A stretch of 64,000 nucleotides of DNA from Streptomyces sp. MUM 178J (GTDB lineage Bacteria > Actinomycetota > Actinomycetes > Streptomycetales > Streptomycetaceae): contig NZ_JADWYQ010000002.1 in NCBI RefSeq assembly GCF_022414575.1, forward strand, positions 1 through 64,000, read 5' to 3'. Each line of letters starts with the position of its first letter. Within the stretch, counting starts at the first letter, position 1. Positions 7,927 through 16,305 of this stretch are shown in pieces. The notes under the pieces are model-generated. The model was given only the letters and a program-made list of their open reading frames with translations, was not told where the DNA came from and searched no databases. The position numbers were made by a program, and so were the translations under genes.

Positions 7927-8877
7927 CTACTTGACGGAGCCCGCCATCACCCCCTGTACGAAGTGGCGCTGGAAGGCGAAGAACACGACGAGCGGCACGA
8001 CCAGCGAGAGGAACGCACCGGGCGCGAGCACCGAGATATTGCTGCCGAACTGGCGCATCTCCTGCTGCAGGGCGACGGTCAGCGGCTGCGATCCGCTGTC
8101 GGCGAACAGCAGGGCGACCAGCATGTCGTTCCAGACCCACAGGAACTGGAAGATGGCCAGGCTCGCCAGGGCGGGGCGGCCCAGCGGCAGGACCAGCCGG
8201 GAGAAGATCCGCCATTCGCCGCCGCCGTCCATCCTCGCCGCCTCGAGCATCTCCCGCGGGATCTCCGCGAAGAAGTTGCGCAGCAGGAAGATCGCGAAAG
8301 GCAGCCCGTAGGCGACATGGAACAGGACGACGCCCGGCACGGTGCCGAACAGCCCGACCGCGCCGAACAGTTTGGCCACCGGCAGCAGTCCGATCTGCAC
8401 CGGCACCACCAACAGGCCCACGACGACCAGGAAGACCGCGTCCCGTCCGGGAAACTCCAACCAGGCGAAGGCGTATCCGGCGAGCGCCGCGAGGCCGACG
8501 ACCAGCACGGTGGCGGGCACCGAGATCAGCACGGTGTTCCAGAAGGCCCGGGTGATGCCCGAATCGGCCAGCAGCGCCGTGTAGTTGTCGAGCGAGAGCT
8601 GCCCGGGATCGGTGAGCGCCGTCCACCAGCCGCTGGAGGCGTTGTCCCGGTCGGAGCGCATCGAGGACAGCAGCAGTCCCGCCAGCGGGGTGATCCAGAT
8701 CAGCGCCACAAGGGTGAGGACGGCCTGGACGGCCCCGCTGCCGAGCCAGGCCCGCAGCCGCTTGGCCGCGCGCCGCGGCGGCGCGGACGGCGAGGCGGGC
8801 ACGGCATGGCGCGCGGGTGGCCTCGGGCCGCCGCCGGCCGGGCTGCGCTCGATGACGTTGCCGACGTTGCCGCTCAC
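7927..8877 (-). CDS. Carbohydrate ABC transporter permease (MalG/AglG-like)
   Basis: The 316-residue inner-membrane protein has six predicted spans and the permease EAA loop EAARMDGGGEWRIF, which docks onto the ATPase. It is the MalG-type half of a CUT1 sugar importer. Its GTG start overlaps the stop of the upstream permease gene in a GTGA arrangement, so the two are translationally coupled. It is the last gene of the operon GH13 - binding protein - permease - permease and is followed by an intrinsic terminator. The importing sugar is probably an alpha-glucoside, given the GH13 gene. Confidence 0.92.
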   Translation of the reverse strand: MSGNVGNVIERSPAGGGPRPPARHAVPASPSAPPRRAAKRLRAWLGSGAVQAVLTLVALIWITPLAGLLLSSMRSDRDNASSGWWTALTDPGQLSLDNYTALLADSGITRAFWNTVLISVPATVLVVGLAALAGYAFAWLEFPGRDAVFLVVVGLLVVPVQIGLLPVAKLFGAVGLFGTVPGVVLFHVAYGLPFAIFLLRNFFAEIPREMLEAARMDGGGEWRIFSRLVLPLGRPALASLAIFQFLWVWNDMLVALLFADSGSQPLTVALQQEMRQFGSNISVLAPGAFLSLVVPLVVFFAFQRHFVQGVMAGSVK

Positions 8878-10217
8878 TTTCGGCTCCCTCTGAAGCGCCG
8901 GATGTTGAAGATCATGGCCGGGACGACCAGCAGGAGCAGCAGTACGCTCAGGGCGCTGCCGAGCCCCTGGTCGTTGCCCCCGCCGAAGGACACCAGCCAC
9001 ATGCGGGTGGCGAGCACGCTCGCCTCCTCCTGCACGGGACCGGGCGCGATGATGTAGACGAGGTCGAAGACCTTCATCACATTGATCACGAGGGTCACGA
9101 AGACCACCGTGAGCACGGGGGCCAGCAGCGGCACGGTGATCTTGCGGAAGATCTGCCACTCGTTGGCGCCGTCCATGCGCGCCGCCTCCAGTGCGTCGCG
9201 GGGCAGGGCGGACAGTCCGGCTCCGATGAGCACCATGGCGAACCCTGTCCAGATCCACAGATAGGCGCCGATGATCGCGGGGGTGACGAGCGCGGGTCCG
9301 AGCCAGGAGACGCCCTGATAGGGGGGTGCGAAGTTCTTCTCCGGAAGCTGGACCGTGTAGGAGCCGGCCTGCAGACCCGTGAAGGCGAAGGAGCCGTCGT
9401 CCGCCGTGGTGGCGGAGGCGACCACCTCGCCGTCGCGCACGGCCTCGACGGCCATGCCCGGCAGTCCGTTCTCCTCGGGGTCGACCGCGCCGGGCGTACC
9501 GGCCCCGCCGGGGGTGAAGTCGAGGTAGACGACTCCCCTGACCTCGTCGGCCGCGGCCGTGCGGGCGGCCGCGTCCTGCGCGGGCCGGGCGCCCGCGGGC
9601 ACCGCGTCCGGAGTGAGGCCGACGAAGCCGAGGCTGACACTCCCTCCGGTGTCCGCGGCGGCGTCGGTGCGGTACGAGCCGTCGCTCCCCGCGGTCAGTC
9701 CGTGTCCCTCACGGGCTCTGGCCTCGGGGTAGGGGGACTGCTCGGTGAAGACGTCGTGCACGCCGACTGCGACGGCGTTGAGGACGCCGCGGTCCGGCTC
9801 CTCCTCGTACGCGAGCCGGAAGACGATGCCCGCGGCGAGGAACGACACGGCCATCGGCAGGAACAGCACCAGCTTGAACGCGGTCGCCCAGCGCACCTTC
9901 TCGGTGAGCACCGCCAGCACCAGGCCGACCCCGGTGAGCAGGACGGGGGCGACGACCACCCAGATGGTGCTGTTGCGGATCGCGGTCAGGGTGGCGGGGT
10001 CGCGGAACATCGCGGTGTAGTTGGCGACGCCGACGAAGCGCTCTCCTCCGGCGTCGAACAGGCTGCGGCCGATGGAGAACAGCACCGGGTAGACGACGAG
10101 CGCGCCGAGCAGCAGCAGTGCGGGCAGGACGAACAGGGCCGCGGCGGCGCGCCTTCTGCGCTGGGCCCGCCGCCGCGGGGTGACCGCGGCGGCGGGGGCG
10201 GATGAGGTGACAGCCAT
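8874..10217 (-). CDS. Carbohydrate ABC transporter permease (MalF/AglF-like) with Ig-like insert
   Basis: The 447-residue product is the MalF-type partner permease. Spans start at about residue 25, and the EAA loop (DALEAARMDGANEWQIF) is near residue 345. The odd part is a roughly 170-residue insert (about 137-308) between spans three and four, where MalF of enteric bacteria has its extracellular P2 loop. Residues about 228-296 (GVVYLDFTPGG ... GLQAGSYTVQLPEKNF) look like an SdrD/Cna-B type beta-sandwich. It may dock the binding protein or sugar. The ATG follows a purine-rich stretch and the gene lies 11 bases after the binding-protein gene. Confidence 0.88.
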   Translation of the reverse strand: MAVTSSAPAAAVTPRRRAQRRRRAAAALFVLPALLLLGALVVYPVLFSIGRSLFDAGGERFVGVANYTAMFRDPATLTAIRNSTIWVVVAPVLLTGVGLVLAVLTEKVRWATAFKLVLFLPMAVSFLAAGIVFRLAYEEEPDRGVLNAVAVGVHDVFTEQSPYPEARAREGHGLTAGSDGSYRTDAAADTGGSVSLGFVGLTPDAVPAGARPAQDAAARTAAADEVRGVVYLDFTPGGAGTPGAVDPEENGLPGMAVEAVRDGEVVASATTADDGSFAFTGLQAGSYTVQLPEKNFAPPYQGVSWLGPALVTPAIIGAYLWIWTGFAMVLIGAGLSALPRDALEAARMDGANEWQIFRKITVPLLAPVLTVVFVTLVINVMKVFDLVYIIAPGPVQEEASVLATRMWLVSFGGGNDQGLGSALSVLLLLLVVPAMIFNIRRFRGSRK

Positions 10218-10228
10218 GGGGGCGGGCC

Positions 10229-11563
10229 TCAGCTGCCGTTTCCGTAGGCCTTGGCGGCCGCGTCTTCCAGCGCCTTCGCGGTGGCCTTGGCGTCCGACGG
10301 GTCGCGCAGGAAGTCCTGGAGGATCTTCCACTCGCCCGCTCCCTTGGTGCCGCCGAAGGCCGCGGGGGCCTGGTCCGACATGTCGAAGCGGACGGAGTCG
10401 CCGGCGCGGACGAGCGATTCGGCCGTGTCGCGGGTGGTGTCGTCGCCGTACGCGGCGAGGTCGACGTCCTTGTTGGGCGACAGGAAGCCGCCGGCCCCGG
10501 CCCAGACCTCGGCGGCCTCGGGGGTGGAGAGGAACTCCAGCAGCCGCATGGCGGCGTCCTGCTGCTTGCCGTCCTTCAGGACGACCGCCGCGTCACCGCC
10601 GGAGACCACGGGGGCGTGACCGCCGTCGACCGACGGGAACGGGAAGAACGTGGCGTCCTCGCCGAGCTTCTTGCCGAACTGGTCCTTGGCTATGCCGCCG
10701 ACGAAGTCGCCCTCGTAGACCATGCCGGCGCGCGGCTTGGGCCCGAAGACCTGCTCGACGGAGCCGGGGAAGTCGGTGTTCAGGGCGCCGTCGGCGCCTC
10801 CGGCGACCAGGCGCTTGTCCTTGAACAGCTCGCCGAGGGTGGTCAGGGCCTTGACCACGCTCTCGTCGGTCCACGGCAGGGTGTGGGCCGCGAGCCGGTC
10901 GTACTTCTCCGGGCCCGCCTGGGAGAGGTAGATGTTCTCGAACCAGTCGGTGAGCGTCCAGCCGTCCTGGCCGGCGACGGAGAAGGCGGGCAGCCCGGAG
11001 TCGGCGAGCGTGCGGCCGGCCTTGAGCAGATCCGCGTAGGTGCCGGGCGCCCTCACGCCGGCCCGGTCGAAGGCTTCCGGGCTGTACCAGACGGTGGACT
11101 TGTGGGCGGCCTTGAAGTAGAGGCCGTAGTAGGTCCCGTCGACGGTGCCGTAGTTCTTCCAGACGGGGGCGAGGGAGGCGTCGGCGGCCTTGGCGGTCTT
11201 GTCCGACAGCGGGGTGAGCCACCCCTCCTCGGCGAACTGCTTCAACACGCCGACCTGGGGGACCATCACCACGTCAGGGGCGTTGCCGCCCTCGATCTTG
11301 CTGCCGACGAAGGTGGACAGGCTGTCGCCGGTGGGGACGAAGACGGTCTTGGCGCCGGTCTTCTCGGTGAAGGCGTCCAGCACCTTGCGGAAGTTGTCCT
11401 GCTCGCTGCCGGTCCAGACGCCGGCCACGGTGACGGTCTTGCCGCTCAGTTCCTTGCCGCTCGCGGATCCGGTGGAGCCGCCGCAGGCGGTTGCGCCGAG
11501 GGCGAGGGCGAGCGCGGCCGAGGCGGCGGCCGCGGTTCTGCGGGTCGTGGCGGAGGGTCGCAT
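10229..11563 (-). CDS. Sugar-binding lipoprotein of ABC importer (AglE-like)
   Basis: The 444-residue protein has a lipoprotein signal peptide with lipobox LGATAC (Cys27 to be lipidated), so it is tethered outside the membrane. The mature part is a family-1 extracellular solute-binding protein (for example GNAPDVVMVPQVGVLKQFA and YYGLYFKAAHKSTVWYSP). It captures an oligosaccharide and delivers it to the two permeases encoded just downstream. Position and companions match the alpha-glucoside AglEFG system of streptomycetes; the exact ligand is inferred. No ATPase gene accompanies it, as expected if the shared MsiK ATPase powers the importer. Confidence 0.9.
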   Translation of the reverse strand: MRPSATTRRTAAAASAALALALGATACGGSTGSASGKELSGKTVTVAGVWTGSEQDNFRKVLDAFTEKTGAKTVFVPTGDSLSTFVGSKIEGGNAPDVVMVPQVGVLKQFAEEGWLTPLSDKTAKAADASLAPVWKNYGTVDGTYYGLYFKAAHKSTVWYSPEAFDRAGVRAPGTYADLLKAGRTLADSGLPAFSVAGQDGWTLTDWFENIYLSQAGPEKYDRLAAHTLPWTDESVVKALTTLGELFKDKRLVAGGADGALNTDFPGSVEQVFGPKPRAGMVYEGDFVGGIAKDQFGKKLGEDATFFPFPSVDGGHAPVVSGGDAAVVLKDGKQQDAAMRLLEFLSTPEAAEVWAGAGGFLSPNKDVDLAAYGDDTTRDTAESLVRAGDSVRFDMSDQAPAAFGGTKGAGEWKILQDFLRDPSDAKATAKALEDAAAKAYGNGS

Positions 11564-11600
11564 GGGTGTGTCCTTCCTGACGGGGTGGTGGTGCGGGGGC

Positions 11601-13286
11601 TCAGGGGGTGGGGGGTTCGGCGGTCCACCAGGCGGCGGTGGCCGCGGGCAGGAGGCCGTCGGGGCAGGGGCCGCTGGCCAGCAGCGGCGTCCCGGGGACG
11701 GGTGCGGGCACCGGCTCGTCGCCGAAGTTGACCGCGCAGACGAGGCCGTCGCCGCGCACGATGGCGAGGACCTGCTCCGGCGTGTCCAGCCAGCGCAGTT
11801 CCCCGTCGCCGAGCTGGGGGAGGCTGCGGCGCAGCTGGAGTCCTTCGCGGTAGAGGTGCCAGAAGGAGCGGGTGTCGGCGAGCGCGCGGTCGGTGGCGTG
11901 TTCGGCGAACCAGTCGGGCTGCGGCAGCCAGGGGCGCGCCGCCCGGCCGTCGGCGCCGCCGGGGCTGAAGCCGAACGGGGAGGCGTGCCCCGACCAGGGG
12001 ATCGGCACCCGGCAGCCGTCGCGCACCCGGGCGCGGCTGCCGGTGCGGTGGAAGATCGGGTCGGTGAGGACGTCGTCGGGCAGGTCGAGCACCTCGGGGA
12101 GGCCCAGTTCCTCGCCCTGGTAGACGTAGGCGGCGCCGGGCAGCGCCAGCATCAGCAGGGCGGCGGCGCGGGCTCGGGCGGCGCCGAGGCCGCTGCCCTC
12201 CACTCCGGGTTCGCCCGCATAGCGGGTGACGGTGCGGACCTGGTCGTGGTTGTTGAGGACCCAGGTGACGGTTGAGCCGGTGCCGGCGATGTCGCGGATG
12301 GCCTCGGTGATGACGGACCGGAACGCCCCGGCGTCCCAGGGGGCGCTGAGCAGGTCGAAGAAGAAGGCCTGGTGCAGTTCGTCGGGGCGGACGTACTGGG
12401 CGTGCTCGCGGGCGGTCGGCACGGAGACCTCGCCGACGAGGAGCCGTTCCCGGCCGTCGTGGGCGGTGTACTCCTCGCAGACGGCTCGCCAGCGCCGCCA
12501 GACGTCGTGGACCTCGGGCTGGTTCCAGGCGAGCGGGTTGACCGAGTCGCGGGCGCGTTCGTCGGCTGCGGGGTCGTCGGAGTCGGGAAGCAGGGGGTGC
12601 TTGAACAGTCCGGCGGCGACGTCGATGCGGAAGCCGTCGGCGCCCCGGTCCAGCCAGAAGCGCAGGGTGTTCTCGAAGTGGTCCCCCACCTCGGGGTTGC
12701 GCCAGTTGAGGTCGGGCTGCTGCGGGGTGAACAGATGCAGATACCACTGGCCGGGGGCGCCGTCCGGCTCGGTGACCCGGCTCCAGGCGGGGCCGCCGAA
12801 CATGGCGCGCCAGTTGTTCGGGGGCTCGCTGCCGTCCGGGCCCCGGCCGTCGGCGAAGTGGAACCGGGCGCGGGCCGCGCTCCCCGGGGCGGCGGCGAGC
12901 GCCTCGCGGAACCACGGGTGCTCGCTGGAGCAGTGGTTGGGGACGATGTCGAGCAGCAGCTTCAGCCCGAGCCTGCGGGCGTCGGCCGTCAGCCGGTCGA
13001 ACTCGTCGAGGTCGCCGTAGACGGGGTCGACGTCGCGGTAGTCGGCGACGTCGTAGCCGTGGTCGTGCTGGGGGGACGGGTAGAACGGGCTGAGCCAGAC
13101 GCCGTCGACGCCGAGTTTCCTCAGATAGGGAAGTCCGGCGCGCACGCCGGCCAGATCGCCGATGCCGTCCCCGGTGCTGTCGAGGAAGCTGCGGACGTAG
13201 ACCTGGTAGATCACCGCGTCACGCCACCATGCGGGGGCGGGACCGGAGGGGCGGCCGCCGACGGCGGCCGGAAGAGTGCTGAGCAT
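11601..13286 (-). CDS. GH13 alpha-glucosidase (oligo-1,6-glucosidase-like)
   Basis: The 561-residue cytoplasmic glycosidase has no signal peptide and shows the GH13 conserved regions: DIVPNHCS (region I), GFRIDVAAGL with nucleophile D222 (region II), GEVS with acid/base E286 (region III), and VLNNHDQ with D348 (region IV). The opening AWWRDAVIYQVYVRSF is typical of the alpha-glucosidase/trehalose-type subfamily. It would hydrolyse the imported alpha-glucoside to glucose. It is the first gene of the uptake operon, 37 bases before the binding-protein gene, and follows a recognisable promoter. Confidence 0.92.
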   Translation of the reverse strand: MLSTLPAAVGGRPSGPAPAWWRDAVIYQVYVRSFLDSTGDGIGDLAGVRAGLPYLRKLGVDGVWLSPFYPSPQHDHGYDVADYRDVDPVYGDLDEFDRLTADARRLGLKLLLDIVPNHCSSEHPWFREALAAAPGSAARARFHFADGRGPDGSEPPNNWRAMFGGPAWSRVTEPDGAPGQWYLHLFTPQQPDLNWRNPEVGDHFENTLRFWLDRGADGFRIDVAAGLFKHPLLPDSDDPAADERARDSVNPLAWNQPEVHDVWRRWRAVCEEYTAHDGRERLLVGEVSVPTAREHAQYVRPDELHQAFFFDLLSAPWDAGAFRSVITEAIRDIAGTGSTVTWVLNNHDQVRTVTRYAGEPGVEGSGLGAARARAAALLMLALPGAAYVYQGEELGLPEVLDLPDDVLTDPIFHRTGSRARVRDGCRVPIPWSGHASPFGFSPGGADGRAARPWLPQPDWFAEHATDRALADTRSFWHLYREGLQLRRSLPQLGDGELRWLDTPEQVLAIVRGDGLVCAVNFGDEPVPAPVPGTPLLASGPCPDGLLPAATAAWWTAEPPTP

Positions 13287-13351
13287 CTCGCGTCAACCCG
13301 TTCTTGCTGGATGCGAGAGCGCCCCAGAGCGGGTGCGCTGTTATGCATGCA

Positions 13352-13381
13352 TGTTAAGTAGGGGTGTCATAAAGGTGTCAA
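13352..13381 (-). promoter_or_regulatory. Promoter of the alpha-glucoside operon
   Basis: On the minus strand a -35 box TTGACA (13381-13376) and a -10 box TTAACA (13357-13352) are 18 bases apart, fitting the housekeeping sigma factor. Direct repeats GGTGTCA lie within the spacer (13363-13380, plus strand), and an alternating GCATGCAT stretch overlaps the expected start site. These are candidates for a LacI-type repressor, which is usual for such operons, but no regulator gene is adjacent. Confidence 0.6.
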
Positions 13382-13436
13382 CGATCGCGCAGAAATCAGC
13401 CCTGATTTGTCCGTATTTCTACAGGTATGACACCGG

Positions 13437-13467
13437 AGGCCTCTACCTAACATGTAAGTAGAGGCCT
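13437..13467 (-). terminator. Hairpin after the orphan binding-protein gene
   Basis: Ten-base perfect arms (AGGCCTCTAC at 13437-13446 and GTAGAGGCCT at 13458-13467) enclose an 11-base loop. It is 24 bases past the stop of the upstream binding-protein gene and before the alpha-glucoside promoter, so it should separate the two transcription units. The loop contains ACATGT, which resembles bases near the -10 of the next promoter, so an operator role is possible. Confidence 0.55.
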
Positions 13468-13490
13468 GCGAGGTAAAGAGGAAGGGAAGG

Positions 13491-14780
13491 TCAGTCGGCG
13501 CGGGAGATGGCCGCAAGCTCACGGGCGAGCCGCGTGGCGGCCTCGTCGGGGCTGTGACGCAGCGCCATCACATCCTGGACGACCGCCTGCACGGCCAGGC
13601 TCACCTGGTCGTACCGGGCGCTCTTGGGGCGCGGCTGGGCGCTGAGCACGCTCTGCTTGAGCGTCGGCAGATACGGATACGCGCGCACCAGCGCGGGATC
13701 CTCGTAGAGATCGGCCCGCACGGGCGGCAGCGACCCCTCGGTGAGCACCTGGCGCTGCACCCGGTCGCTGGTGAGATACGCGATGAGGTCGGCCGCCGAC
13801 TCGGGGTGCCGGGAATGGCTGCTCACCGCCAGATTGGAGCCCCCGAGCACACTGGTGCCGGGCCCTGAGGGGCCGGGCAGCGGCACGGCGTCGAACTTCC
13901 CGGCGACCGGCGAGCCGGGCACGCTCGCGAGCGAGTGCACATAGGGCCAGTTCCGCAGGAACAGCAGCCTGCCGTCCTGGAACGCCCGGCGCGACTCCTC
14001 CTCCTTGTACGCGAGCGCATCGGGAGAGATCCAGCCCTCGCGGACCCCGTCGGCGAGGAAGCCCAGTCCGCTGCGCGCGGCTTCGGAGTCCACCGCGACC
14101 CGGCTGCCGTCGTCCACCAGGATCGATCCACCCGCGGAGTGCACGGCCTCGGTGGCGTTGACCGTGAGCCCTTCGTACGGCAGGAACTGACCCGCATAGC
14201 CGTCCATGCCGTACTTCGGCGCGAGCGTCCGGGCCAGCCGGGCCAGCTCCGCCCAGGTGCGCGGCGGCGGCTCCCCCTCCCGCTCCAGGATGTCCTTGCG
14301 GTAGTAGAGCAGCCCGGCGTTGGTGACGTACGGGACGGCGTACAGCCGGCCGTCGAAGGTGGCGGTGTCCACCACGGGCGGCAGAAAGGCGTCCAGCGGG
14401 AACCGCTCCCCCTGAAGCGGGGCGATCCAGCCGGCCGCCGCGAACTCCGAGGTCCAGGCGACGTCGATGTTCAGCAGGTCGAAGCGGTCGGAGCCGGCGC
14501 GCAGCTCGCTGATCATCTGGGCGCGGGTCTCGTCGGCGGAGTCGGGAAGCTCGACGAGGGTGACCCGCTCGGCCGGGCGGACACGGTTCCAGTCGTCGAG
14601 CAGCGGCCCCAGATAGCCGGTGAGATCGCCCGCCGTCGCCAGGGTCAGAGGCCCGCGGCCCGCGGCGTGCGCGGCTCCGGGCGGCTGCGGGGACACGGCG
14701 CCCGCACTGAAACCGGTGTACCCGGCAACGATCACGGCGGCGGCGAGGAGCCCTCTACCCGCGGCACGCATCCACCGCAT
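13491..14780 (-). CDS. Orphan extracellular sugar-binding protein
   Basis: The 429-residue protein has an N-terminal membrane anchor or signal segment (MRWMRAAGRGLLAAAVIVAGY) without a clear lipobox Cys. The body is a family-1 solute-binding domain (RFDLLNIDVAWTSEFAAAGW, YAVPYVTNAGLLYYRKDI). The ATG at 14780 follows GGGAGGA; an upstream in-frame start at 14822 is less well supported. No permease or ATPase gene is coupled to it and a hairpin separates it from the importer operon, so it may feed a distant transporter, act as a sensor, or be an extra binding protein for the neighbouring importer. Confidence 0.78.
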   Translation of the reverse strand: MRWMRAAGRGLLAAAVIVAGYTGFSAGAVSPQPPGAAHAAGRGPLTLATAGDLTGYLGPLLDDWNRVRPAERVTLVELPDSADETRAQMISELRAGSDRFDLLNIDVAWTSEFAAAGWIAPLQGERFPLDAFLPPVVDTATFDGRLYAVPYVTNAGLLYYRKDILEREGEPPPRTWAELARLARTLAPKYGMDGYAGQFLPYEGLTVNATEAVHSAGGSILVDDGSRVAVDSEAARSGLGFLADGVREGWISPDALAYKEEESRRAFQDGRLLFLRNWPYVHSLASVPGSPVAGKFDAVPLPGPSGPGTSVLGGSNLAVSSHSRHPESAADLIAYLTSDRVQRQVLTEGSLPPVRADLYEDPALVRAYPYLPTLKQSVLSAQPRPKSARYDQVSLAVQAVVQDVMALRHSPDEAATRLARELAAISRAD

Positions 14781-14964
14781 AGGTTCCTCCCAGCACACCA
14801 CTGCGGCCACACTGCCGCCCATCCCGGCCTATGTATACCGGTTAGGCATGGGCGATACTAGACGTCCCGGCACATAAGCCAGGTGGCGCGGGCCACAGCC
14901 CGCGCCGTGCCACACAACATGCAGGCATTCACGTCAGCAGAGGGATCGCAAGGGAGGGGAGCGC

Positions 14965-15471
14965 GTGCGGCTGCCGCTCCTGGCACTCCTCACCCGTGGC
15001 CCCGCCCATGGCTACGAGCTCAAACAGGACCTTGAGAAGCTCCTGGGCGCCGCGTACTCTCAGCCGAACGTCGGCCAGATCTATGTCACCCTCGGGCGGC
15101 TGGAGAAGTCCGGTCTGATCGCCGGCGAGGACGTCGAGCAGTCGGGCAGGCCCAACAAACGCACGTACCGGCTCACCGAGGCCGGCCATGAGGCGGTGCT
15201 CGCCTGGTTCGACGAGACCAATGACGAGCCCCGGGTGCGGGACGAGTTCTTTATGAAGATCGCCCTCGCGCCCGAGTCCGGGCTCGCCGACCCGATCGAC
15301 CTGATCAACAGACAGCGGCGGCACTATCTGCGGACCATGCGGGACCTGTCGAAGCTGGCCGCGTCCGAGGACCGGGACAACAAGGTCTCCCAACTGCTGA
15401 TCGAGGGCGCGATGCTGCATCTGCAGGCCGACCTCGACTGGCTGGAGCGCTGTCAGGAGGAGCTGGAATGA
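14965..15471 (+). CDS. PadR-family transcriptional regulator
   Basis: The 168-residue protein has the PadR winged-helix N-terminus (LLALLTRGPAHGYELKQDLE ... GQIYVTLGRLEKSGLI) and the typical Vir/PadR C-terminal helical part (about residues 95-168). The GTG start follows GGGAGGGGA. It is the first gene of an operon with an ABC ATPase and a permease; the last codons overlap the ATPase start (ATGA). PadR proteins of this layout usually repress the adjacent ABC transporter and are released by a ligand that the transporter handles. Confidence 0.9.
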   Translation: MRLPLLALLTRGPAHGYELKQDLEKLLGAAYSQPNVGQIYVTLGRLEKSGLIAGEDVEQSGRPNKRTYRLTEAGHEAVLAWFDETNDEPRVRDEFFMKIALAPESGLADPIDLINRQRRHYLRTMRDLSKLAASEDRDNKVSQLLIEGAMLHLQADLDWLERCQEELE

Positions 15472-16301
15472 GCGACGCGGCGGCCGCCGGCCCCGGCGGC
15501 GGGATACCGGCAGGCGACGCCCCCTCCGGCGCCGGGGGCGTGCCGATCGTCCGCGCCGAGGGGCTGACCAAGACCCACGTCGGCGAGGGCGCGCCCGTGC
15601 ACGCCGTGCGCGGGGTGGACCTGGCGGTGCAGCCCGGCGAGTTCGTCGCCGTGACCGGGCCCTCCGGGGCGGGCAAGTCCACTCTGCTGCATCTGCTCGG
15701 CGGGCTGCAGCGGCCGGACGGCGGGCGGCTGTGGCTGGACGGCCGCCGCGTGGACGGCTACCGCGAGGCCCGCTGGTCGGTGCTGCGCCGCCGCAGCATC
15801 GGCATCGTCTTCCAGTTCTTCAATCTGGTCTCCGATCTCACCGTCGCCGACAACGTGGAGCTGCCCGCTCTACTGGCGGGCGCCTCGCCGCGCGACGCCC
15901 GGGCGAGCCGCGCCGAGCTGCTGGCCGAGCTGGGCCTCGAGGGCCGCGAACGGTCCGTGCCCGGCGAGCTCTCCGGAGGTGAGCAGCAGCGGGTGGCCCT
16001 GGCGCGGGCGCTGGTGAACCATCCGGCGCTGCTGCTGGCCGACGAGCCGGCCGGCAGTCTGGACAGCAAGGGCACCCGGGAGGTGCTGCGGCTGCTGTCC
16101 CGCTTCCACCAGCGCGGCCAGACGATCGTGCTGGTCACCCATGACGCCCGGATGGCGGGCGCGGCCGACCGGGTCATCAGCTTCTTCGACGGGCGCATCA
16201 CCGACGACGCACGGCTCGACGGCCCGGAGCCCGGACCGCGGCGAGGCCCGGCACGAGGCCCCGCGGGCAGCGTCTCGCACGTGGTCGAGCTGAGGGACTG
16301 A
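15468..16301 (+). CDS. ABC transporter ATPase (LolD/MacB-like)
   Basis: The 277-residue protein contains Walker A (GPSGAGKST, about residue 64), signature LSGGEQQRVALARAL and Walker B LLLADEPAGSLD, the pattern of the MacB/LolD/FtsE type of ATPase. It has a glycine/alanine-rich N-terminal extension of about 25 residues. It overlaps the PadR gene by four bases and precedes the FtsX-like permease by four bases. Together these would form an exporter or envelope-remodelling transporter. Substrate is unknown. Confidence 0.92.
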   Translation: MSDAAAAGPGGGIPAGDAPSGAGGVPIVRAEGLTKTHVGEGAPVHAVRGVDLAVQPGEFVAVTGPSGAGKSTLLHLLGGLQRPDGGRLWLDGRRVDGYREARWSVLRRRSIGIVFQFFNLVSDLTVADNVELPALLAGASPRDARASRAELLAELGLEGRERSVPGELSGGEQQRVALARALVNHPALLLADEPAGSLDSKGTREVLRLLSRFHQRGQTIVLVTHDARMAGAADRVISFFDGRITDDARLDGPEPGPRRGPARGPAGSVSHVVELRD

Positions 16302-16305
16302 CGCC

